Shown here: positions 26,057-34,033 of the stretch, one piece after another
Position numbering within the stretch: the first letter of the stretch is position 1
Layout: every line of letters begins with the position of its first letter
DNA from: Cupriavidus sp. P-10
GTDB taxonomy: Bacteria; Pseudomonadota; Gammaproteobacteria; Burkholderiales; Burkholderiaceae
Length of the DNA stretch: 64,000 nucleotides
Reading direction: 5' to 3'
Assembly: GCF_003402535.2 (NCBI RefSeq)
Contig: NZ_AP025170.1
Location: 930,001-994,000, forward strand
Notes under the pieces: generated by a model
Databases searched by the model: none
Told to the model about the DNA's origin: nothing
Seen by the model: the letters and a program-made list of their open reading frames with translations, nothing else
Position numbers and translations under genes: made by a program

Positions 26057-28411
26057 TCAGGCAGCCTGGGCTGCCGCGTCGCGCACCGCTTCCACGGCGT
26101 CGAGGATCGCCTCGCTGGTGGCGGGCGCCTTCAGCGGCGGGTTGATGCGGTAGTCGCCCACCGCCGCGATCGCGTCGCGGATCGCGAAGAACACCGAGAA
26201 CGGCAGCAGCAGCGGCGGCTCGCCCACAGCCTTGGAGCGGTGGATGCTGTCCTCGACGTTCTGGTTCTGGAACAGGCGTACGTTGAATTCCTCCGGGCAG
26301 TCATTGACGGTCGGGATCTTGTACGTGGACGGGGCGTGCGTCATCAGCTTGCCGTCCTTGTTCCACCACAGTTCCTCGGTGGTCAGCCAGCCCATGCCCT
26401 GGATGAACGCGCCCTCGACCTGGCCGATATCCAGCGCCGGGTTCAGCGAGCGGCCGGCGTCGTGCAGCGCATCGGCGCGCAGCAGCTTCCATTCGCCGGT
26501 GAGCGTGTCGACCAGCACCTCGGAGCAGGCGGCGCCGTAGGCGTAGTAGTAGAACGGGCGGCCATGCAGCTTGCTCTGGTCCCAGTGCAGCTTGGGCGTG
26601 GTGTAGAAGCCGTCGGACCACAGCTGCACGCGCGCCACGTAGGCCTCGCGCGCCAGGTCGCCGAAGGACACGCGCAGTTCACCGGCGCTGACGAGGTCAT
26701 CGTTGAAGCGCACTTCGGAAGGCTCGACGCCTGCCTTGCGCGCGGCAAACGCGGCCAGGCGCTCGCGGATCTGGCGGGCGGCATCCTGCGCGGCCTTGCC
26801 GTTCAGGTCGGCACCGGTCGATGCTGCGGTCGCCGAAGTGTTGGCCACCTTGCTGGTATCGGTCGCGGTCACGCGCACGCGTTCCATGCGGATGCCCAGC
26901 TCATGCGCCACCACCATCGCCACCTTGGTGTTGAGGCCCTGGCCCATCTCGGTGCCGCCGTGGTTCACCAGCACCGAACCGTCGTTGTAGACGTGCACCA
27001 GCGCGCCGGCCTGGTTGAAGTGGGCCACGTTGAACGAGATGCCGAACTTCACCGGAGTGATGGCGATACCCTTCTTCAGGATCGGGCTCTGCGCGTTGAA
27101 CGCGCGGGTGGCCTCGCGGCGGGCGCGGTATGCGCTGGTCGCGACCAGTTCGTCGATCAGCTCATGGATGACGTTGTCTTCCACGGTCTGGCCGTAGGGC
27201 GTGACGTTGTTCTCGGTCTTGCCGTAGAAGTTGGCGCGGCGCACGTCCAGCGAATCCTTGCCGACGTTGCGGGCCACGTTGTCCAGGATGTACTCGATCG
27301 CGAACGCGCCCTGCGGGCCGCCGAAGCCGCGGAAGGCGGTGTTGCTCTGCGTATTGGTCTTGCCGCAGTAGCCGTCGATCTGCACGTTCGGCAGCCAGTA
27401 GGCGTTGTCGAAGTGGCAGATGGCGCGGGTCATCACCGGGCCCGACAGGTCGGCGGAAAAGCCGGCGCGCGACACCATTTCGACCTTGACGCCCTCGATG
27501 CGGCCGTCGTCATCGTGGCCGACCTCGAAGTCGAACACGAAATCATGGCGCTTGCCGGTGATCATCATGTCGTCGTCGCGGTCCGGACGCAGCTTGACCG
27601 GGCACATCAGCTTCCACGCGGCGAGCGCTGCGCAGCAGGCGAACAGCGCCGACTGCGACTCCTTGCCGCCGAAGCCGCCGCCCATGCGGCGACACTCGAC
27701 CAGCACCTGGTGCGCCTGCCAGCCCAGCATATGGCAAACGGCGTGCTGCATCTCGGTCGGGTGCTGGGTTGAGCACCACACGTGCATGCCATCGTTTTCA
27801 CGCGGGGCGGCGTAGGAGATCTGGCCTTCGAGGTAGAACTGTTCCTGTCCGCCCAGGCGGATATTGCCGCCGTCCTTGTGGGCAGCGCCGGCGATATGGC
27901 TGGCGGCCTCGCCGCGCTTCAGGTGCATCGGCGGCAGCACGTAGCTGCCGGCTTCGTGCGCGGCCTCCGGCGACAGCACCGGCGGCAGGTCTTCATACTC
28001 GATCACGCCCAGGCGTGCGGCGCGGCGGGCGGCGTCGTGCGAGGTCGCCACCACGATAAAGACCGGCTGGCCGATGAACTGCACCACGTCGCGCGCCAGG
28101 ATCGGGTCGTCGTGGATGATCGGGCCGCAGTCGTTGGTGCCGGGGATGTCGTCAACCGTCAGCACCGACACCACGCCGGGCGCGGCGCGGACCTTGTCGA
28201 GCGAGATCGACTTGATGCGTGCGTGGGCGCGGCTGCTCATGCCAAGCGCGGCGTGCAGCGTGCCGGCCAGCTCGGGGATGTCGTCCGTGTAGGTGGCGGT
28301 ACCGGCCACGTGCAGGTGGGCGGATTCATGCGGACGCGAGATGCCGACCTGCGGCACTGCCTCGGCGGCAATGGTGGCGTCGAGCAGGAAGGGTTCGGTT
28401 TGCTTGTTCAT
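26057..28411 (-). CDS. xdhB: Xanthine dehydrogenase, molybdopterin-binding subunit
   Basis: Large catalytic subunit that hydroxylates hypoxanthine to xanthine and xanthine to urate at the molybdenum centre. It has 784 residues, usual for XdhB. Features seen are GQEQFYLEGQ, the Moco loop GGGFGGKE, AFRGFGGPQG and, near the C-terminus, KAVGEPPLLL with the catalytic glutamate. The ATG at 28411 has an AAAGGA ribosome binding site; the longer reading frame upstream runs into the end of xdhA. It starts 19 bp after xdhA. Works as an (alpha-beta) heterotetramer with XdhA. Confidence 0.97.
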   Translation of the reverse strand: MNKQTEPFLLDATIAAEAVPQVGISRPHESAHLHVAGTATYTDDIPELAGTLHAALGMSSRAHARIKSISLDKVRAAPGVVSVLTVDDIPGTNDCGPIIHDDPILARDVVQFIGQPVFIVVATSHDAARRAARLGVIEYEDLPPVLSPEAAHEAGSYVLPPMHLKRGEAASHIAGAAHKDGGNIRLGGQEQFYLEGQISYAAPRENDGMHVWCSTQHPTEMQHAVCHMLGWQAHQVLVECRRMGGGFGGKESQSALFACCAALAAWKLMCPVKLRPDRDDDMMITGKRHDFVFDFEVGHDDDGRIEGVKVEMVSRAGFSADLSGPVMTRAICHFDNAYWLPNVQIDGYCGKTNTQSNTAFRGFGGPQGAFAIEYILDNVARNVGKDSLDVRRANFYGKTENNVTPYGQTVEDNVIHELIDELVATSAYRARREATRAFNAQSPILKKGIAITPVKFGISFNVAHFNQAGALVHVYNDGSVLVNHGGTEMGQGLNTKVAMVVAHELGIRMERVRVTATDTSKVANTSATAASTGADLNGKAAQDAARQIRERLAAFAARKAGVEPSEVRFNDDLVSAGELRVSFGDLAREAYVARVQLWSDGFYTTPKLHWDQSKLHGRPFYYYAYGAACSEVLVDTLTGEWKLLRADALHDAGRSLNPALDIGQVEGAFIQGMGWLTTEELWWNKDGKLMTHAPSTYKIPTVNDCPEEFNVRLFQNQNVEDSIHRSKAVGEPPLLLPFSVFFAIRDAIAAVGDYRINPPLKAPATSEAILDAVEAVRDAAAQAA

Positions 28412-28430
28412 GCCGATTTTCCTTTTTCTC

Positions 28431-29933
<1,503 letters not shown>

Positions 29934-29958
29934 GGTCTTCTCTCTCTTGGGGATGGCG

Positions 29959-29981
29959 GAAACATAGCATCGCTACGTTTC
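29959..29981. promoter_or_regulatory. Palindromic operator candidate upstream of xdhA
   Basis: GAAAC-A-TAGC-ATC-GCTA-C-GTTTC: nine base pairs of dyad symmetry with one mismatch on each side, between xdhA and the divergent LysR gene and 26 bp from the xdhA start codon. The position suits control of the xdh operon. It is not a textbook T-N11-A LysR box, so the binding protein is uncertain. Confidence 0.5.
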
Positions 29982-30153
29982 ATGCAATATTCGACCCAGG
30001 TGATATGCGCCATCAGCGGGCACGCCCGTCGGTGCCCGGCCGCACTGAGCGGTATGCCGATTTGACCGATTGTGGGGTGCGTGTCATACACTATGCGCCG
30101 TTCCCATCCCCCACGCCACCCATCTGGCCCCCGCCGGAGGGCTGCCCATCGCC

Positions 30154-31101
30154 ATGCACGGACGCGACCATCTCGATACTTATTTGCTGCGGGTGCTGCA
30201 CACCCTGCTGACCGAGCAGAGCGTGACCCGTACCGCCGTGCGCCTTGGCCAGTCGCAGCCCGCCATCAGCAACACGCTGAAGCGCCTGCGCGAGATCACC
30301 GGCGACGCCATTTTGGTGCGGGGCAAAAACGGCATGGTGCCGACCGAGCGCGGCCGCGAACTGCTCGCGCTGGCCGAGCAAAGCCTGGCGGCGATGGACC
30401 GCATCGCCCGCCCGCCGCAGCAGTTCGACCCGGCCACCACCACGCGTACCTTCCACCTGGGCGCGCCGGACTACCTGGACGCGTTCTTCCTGCCCAATAT
30501 CGTCGAGCGCGTGCGCCGGCTGGCGCCGGGCGCCAAGCTGTTCGTGCATCCGATGACGTCGTCGTCGGACTTCCTTGACGACCTGGAGCAGGGGCAGCTG
30601 GATATCGTGGTCGGCAACTGGCTGTCGCCGCCGGAGCACCTGCATATTTCGCCGCTGTTCGACGATGAAGTGGTCTGCATGCTGGGCGCCCAGCATCCGC
30701 TGGCACGCAAGGGGCTGACGCTGAAGCACTATCTGGAAATGCCGCACCTGGCGCCTGCGCCATATGCATCGATGCAGCGCAGCATGATCGACCAGGCGCT
30801 GGCCGAGCAGGGCTACAAGCGCAATATCCAGGTGACGCTGCCGTATTTCGGGCTGGTGCCGTATGTGCTGATGAAGACCGACATGGTCTTCACCACCGGC
30901 CGCCAGTTCGCGGCGCACTATGCGCAATACCTGCCGATCCGGATGGTGCCGTCGCCGGTGTCGTTCCCGCGCATGCGCTTCTACCAGCTGTGGCACGAGC
31001 GCTGCCATGCGGCGCCGGACATCATGTGGATCCGGCGGATGATCGCAGAGGTGGCAGCGGACCTGCCGCAATTGCCGCGGCTGGAGGCGGAGGCGGGGTG
31101 A
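30154..31101 (+). CDS. LysR-type regulator, probable regulator of xdh
   Basis: The N-terminal winged-helix HTH at about residues 8-65 (LLTEQSVTRTAVRLGQSQPAISNTLKRL) and a substrate-binding-like effector domain, 315 residues in all, are standard for the family. I use the ATG at 30154; the longer frame from 30070 adds residues unlike any LysR N-terminus. Divergent orientation next to xdhA with an operator-like palindrome between them is the classic arrangement for a LysR activator of its neighbour. The inducer is unknown; a purine is expected. An alternative target is tupA, convergent downstream. Confidence 0.92.
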   Translation: MHGRDHLDTYLLRVLHTLLTEQSVTRTAVRLGQSQPAISNTLKRLREITGDAILVRGKNGMVPTERGRELLALAEQSLAAMDRIARPPQQFDPATTTRTFHLGAPDYLDAFFLPNIVERVRRLAPGAKLFVHPMTSSSDFLDDLEQGQLDIVVGNWLSPPEHLHISPLFDDEVVCMLGAQHPLARKGLTLKHYLEMPHLAPAPYASMQRSMIDQALAEQGYKRNIQVTLPYFGLVPYVLMKTDMVFTTGRQFAAHYAQYLPIRMVPSPVSFPRMRFYQLWHERCHAAPDIMWIRRMIAEVAADLPQLPRLEAEAG

Positions 31102-31127
31102 GGCGGGGTGTGGTCCCCCCCGGCGCC

Positions 31128-31973
31128 TTATTTCTGCGCGGTCTGCGCCTTGTAGCTCGGGAAGAACAGCTGTTCCCCCTCCACCTTGTACCCGGCGATC
31201 GCCTCCTGCCCTTCCTTCGACGTGATCCACTCCACCAGCTTCATCGCATCCGCATAGTTGGTGCCCGAGTGCCTGGCCGGATTGACCGCGATGATCCCGT
31301 ACGGATTGAACATCTTCGGGTCGCCCTCGATGGCAATGGCCAGCCCCGTCTTGGCGCGGTAGGCGCCGTAGGTGGCGCGGTCTGACAGCGTGTAGCCCGG
31401 CATCTGCGCGGCCATGGTCAAGACCTCGCCCATGCCCAGCCCCGCGCTGACGTACCACGGCTTGCCCTTGGGCTCGATGCCGATCTCTTTCCAGTAATCC
31501 TTTTCCATCACGTCGGTGCCGGAGTTGTCGCCGCGCGAGATGAATTTGCTGCCGCTGCCGGAGAGCTTGCGGAAGCCTGCCAGCACGTCCTTGCCGCCCT
31601 TGACGCCGGCAGGGTCGCTGGCCGGGCCGACCACGATGAAGTCGTTGTACATCACGTCGCGCCGGTTGACGCCGTAGCCGGCGGCGACGAATTCGTCTTC
31701 CATCTTGCGGGCGTGGACCAGCAGCACGTCGACATCGCCCATCTCGCCCATTTTCATCGCCTTGCCGGAGCCGACGGCGATCACCTTGACGCTGACGCCG
31801 GACTTCTGCTCGAAGCGGGGCAGCAGGTATTTCAACAGGCCGGAGTTCTCGGTGCTGGTGGTGGTGGCGAGTTTCAGTTGCCCGGCATGCGCGGCCGACA
31901 TCATGACCAGGCAGGCGACGGCGGTGGCACGGCGCAGATGGCGGAGCGGGCTGGAGGTGTAGCGCGGCTGCAT
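31128..31973 (-). CDS. tupA: Tungstate-binding periplasmic protein (TupA-like)
   Basis: A solute-binding protein of 281 residues with a Sec signal peptide (cleavage after SAAHA, about residue 30). The N-terminal motif TTTSTENSGLL is diagnostic of the TupA group, which binds tungstate (and some members molybdate). AMKMGEMGDVDVLLVHA and SRGDNSGTDVMEK are further family segments. No tupB (permease) or tupC (ATPase) is adjacent, which is unusual because tupABC normally form an operon. The gene diverges from a regulator with a ModE-like HTH, and a palindrome lies 18 bp upstream of its start. Supplying oxyanion for Moco enzymes such as the neighbouring xanthine dehydrogenase is a plausible but unproven link. 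Confidence 0.88.
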   Translation of the reverse strand: MQPRYTSSPLRHLRRATAVACLVMMSAAHAGQLKLATTTSTENSGLLKYLLPRFEQKSGVSVKVIAVGSGKAMKMGEMGDVDVLLVHARKMEDEFVAAGYGVNRRDVMYNDFIVVGPASDPAGVKGGKDVLAGFRKLSGSGSKFISRGDNSGTDVMEKDYWKEIGIEPKGKPWYVSAGLGMGEVLTMAAQMPGYTLSDRATYGAYRAKTGLAIAIEGDPKMFNPYGIIAVNPARHSGTNYADAMKLVEWITSKEGQEAIAGYKVEGEQLFFPSYKAQTAQK

Positions 31974-31990
31974 GCTGGGATCCCTTTAGT

Positions 31991-32008
31991 TATGTTCTAA
32001 CGGACATA
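31991..32008. promoter_or_regulatory. 18-bp palindrome upstream of tupA
   Basis: TATGTTC-TAAC-GGACATA, embedded in TTATGT...ACATAA. It sits 18 bp upstream of the tupA start codon. The same arrangement (TATG-N3-N4-N-N-ACATA, 18 bp) recurs at 32102-32119 in front of the divergent regulator, which makes a shared operator likely. Confidence 0.6.
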
Positions 32009-32101
32009 ATTGCCTTTCGCTATAGCTCTCAGGGAGAATGCAACGAAAGACAAAGAAACATGGGGGTGTTCATTGTGGTCCAGCAAGATTTCCCAAGTAA
32101 A

Positions 32102-32119
32102 TATGAGACGGAGAACATA
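32102..32119. promoter_or_regulatory. 18-bp palindrome overlapping the regulator's ribosome binding site
   Basis: TATGAGA-CGGA-GAACATA. Its right half GAACATA is the exact complement of the left half TATGTTC of the tupA-side palindrome. It covers the Shine-Dalgarno (GGAG) and touches the first base of the ATG of the regulator gene, a position suited to negative autoregulation. Confidence 0.55.
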
Positions 32120-33216
32120 TGAGCTTTCGCTTTGACTTGTTCCCCGTCATCGCGCCCGACGACAATCCGCGCGCCAACGACAAGGTGTTCCAGCTGCTCA
32201 AGGCGGTGCGCGAGACTGGCTCGCTGCACCGCGCCGCGCGCGAGATCGGCTTGTCGTACCGCCATGCCTGGGGCGTGATGCGAACGTGGGAAGAGATGCT
32301 GGGGCGCACCATGCTCGACATGGAGCGCGGCCGCGGCGCCTCGCTGACGCGCTTTGGAGAGCGGCTGCTGCGTGCCGAGCTGCGCTTGCGCGAGTCGGTC
32401 GAGCCGGTGGTGCAGAAGGCCATGGCGGAGTTCATCGCCGAGCTGGACGATGCGCAGCAGCCACAATCCAGCGTGCATTTCACCGGCAGCCATGATCCGG
32501 CGGTGGAACTGCTGGCCGCAGCGCTGGGGGAGGCGACTACACCGTTGAAGCTCGATACCGTGTTCTGCGGCAGCGTGGAAGGGCTGGTCTGCCTGCAGGA
32601 GCGGCAGTCGGAGCTGGCGGGCTTCTACGTCTCGCCGGTACAGACGGCGGGGTCGGTGGCGCATGTGACCTTGCGCAAATGGCTGCGGCCGGCGTCGGTA
32701 CGGCTGCTGCGGCTGGCGTGGCGCGAGCAGGGGCTGATTGTGGCGCCGGAAGTGGCGCGCGAGATCCGCGACCTGCGCGACCTGGTGCGCACCCAGGCGC
32801 GCTTCATCAACCGCCAGCGCAGCTCGGGCACGCGCATGCTGTTCGACCAGCTGCTGGCGGCGCAGGGCCTGTATCCGGACCAGATCGCCGGCTACGAGGA
32901 TACCGAGTTCAGCAACGAGAAAGTGGGCGAGGCGGTGCATGGCGGCCGTGCCCAGGTCGGCTTCGGGCTGCGCATGAACGCGGAAAGCCTCGGCCTGGCC
33001 TTCGTGCCGCTGACGCGCGAGGCCTATTACCTGGCGTTGCGCAAGAACGACCAGACCGCCGGCTGGCTGGCGGCGCTGATGGCCCTGCTGGCCGATCCGG
33101 CGTTTGCCAGACGCATTGAAGCGCTGCCGGGATACGCCATGGCGGAGCCGGCCGGGGTGCTGACGCCGCAGGAGGCGCTGCCCTGGTTCGGGCCGGACGG
33201 CAAGGAAGGCAACTGA
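32119..33216 (+). CDS. ModE/LysR-like winged-helix regulator fused to a PBP-like ligand domain
   Basis: A 365-residue transcription factor. Residues about 20-85 form a ModE-type winged helix (VFQLLKAVRETGSLHRAAREIGLSYRHAW, then GGRGASLTRFGERLL-type wing). Instead of the molybdate-binding TOBE/MOP domains of ModE it carries a periplasmic-binding-protein-like domain (PBP_like family; FINRQRSSGTRMLFDQLL, EDTEFSNEKVGEAVHGGRAQVGFGLR). Such proteins are often found with molybdate/tungstate or molybdopterin genes. It diverges from tupA and has its own palindrome over the start site, so it most likely senses an oxyanion or cofactor precursor and controls tupA and itself. Confidence 0.88.
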   Translation: MSFRFDLFPVIAPDDNPRANDKVFQLLKAVRETGSLHRAAREIGLSYRHAWGVMRTWEEMLGRTMLDMERGRGASLTRFGERLLRAELRLRESVEPVVQKAMAEFIAELDDAQQPQSSVHFTGSHDPAVELLAAALGEATTPLKLDTVFCGSVEGLVCLQERQSELAGFYVSPVQTAGSVAHVTLRKWLRPASVRLLRLAWREQGLIVAPEVAREIRDLRDLVRTQARFINRQRSSGTRMLFDQLLAAQGLYPDQIAGYEDTEFSNEKVGEAVHGGRAQVGFGLRMNAESLGLAFVPLTREAYYLALRKNDQTAGWLAALMALLADPAFARRIEALPGYAMAEPAGVLTPQEALPWFGPDGKEGN

Positions 33217-33333
33217 GCGGCGGGCCGGGCGGCCTGCCGTTGGCATGACGGGCCGCGCTGCCCGTCCGCCCCGGTCGTATTACACTCCTTGCCAGGGCGT
33301 GCCCCGCGCGCGCCCGGCCTTGCAAGGAGCACC

Positions 33334-33942
33334 ATGCTGGAAACCGCCGCGCTGGCCGCGGGCATGTCCTGGGCCAGCGGTTTTCGCCTTTACCTCGCCG
33401 TGCTCGCCGCCGGCGTGATGGCACGCCTGGGCTGGCTGGAGCTGCCGCCCGGGCTGCAGCCGCTGGAATCGTGGTGGGTGATCGGCATCGCCGCGGTGCT
33501 GGCCGTGGCCGAGTTCGTTGCCGACAAGGTGCCGGGCTTCGATACGGTCTGGGACGGCATCCATACCTTCGTGCGCATCCCCGCCGGTGCGATCCTGGCG
33601 GCTGCCGCATTTGGCCAGCTCGACCCGCAGTGGGTGGTGGCGGCCGGCCTGATTGGCGGCACGCTGGCCGGCACCGCGCATGCGGCCAAGGCTGGCACGC
33701 GGGCGCTGATCAACGTTTCGCCGGAACCGTTTTCCAACTGGGCAGCCTCATTCACCGAGGACCTGACCGCAACCGGCAGCCTGATGCTGGCGTTTTTCCT
33801 GCCGGTGGTGTTCCTGGTGGTGCTGGTACTGTTCCTGGTGGCCGCCATCTGGCTGCTGCCCAAGCTGTGGCGCGGCGTGCGCCGGCTGCATGCCGGCCTG
33901 CGCGGCGGCAGCGCGCGGTCGGGGCGGCCGGGACCGCCCTAG
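33334..33942 (+). CDS. DUF4126 family membrane protein
   Basis: A 202-residue protein with about five hydrophobic segments and the DUF4126 pattern (GMSWASGFRLYLAVLAAGVMARLG at the N-terminus; VAEFVADKVPGFDTVWDGIHTFVRIPAGA; GGTLAGTAHAAKAGTRALINVSPEPFSNW). Function of the family is unknown. The N-terminal segment lacks a cleavable signal, so it is an inner-membrane protein. An AAGGAG ribosome binding site decides the ATG at 33334. The next gene, a large permease, starts 91 bp later on the same strand. Confidence 0.85.
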   Translation: MLETAALAAGMSWASGFRLYLAVLAAGVMARLGWLELPPGLQPLESWWVIGIAAVLAVAEFVADKVPGFDTVWDGIHTFVRIPAGAILAAAAFGQLDPQWVVAAGLIGGTLAGTAHAAKAGTRALINVSPEPFSNWAASFTEDLTATGSLMLAFFLPVVFLVVLVLFLVAAIWLLPKLWRGVRRLHAGLRGGSARSGRPGPP

Positions 33943-34033
33943 CTTTTGCCGTCCACGCCGGATCCGTATTCCTTGTTTCCGGCTTTCCGACTGACCCGAG
34001 GCGCACCGGCGCCACGCAAGAACCGAACCACCG

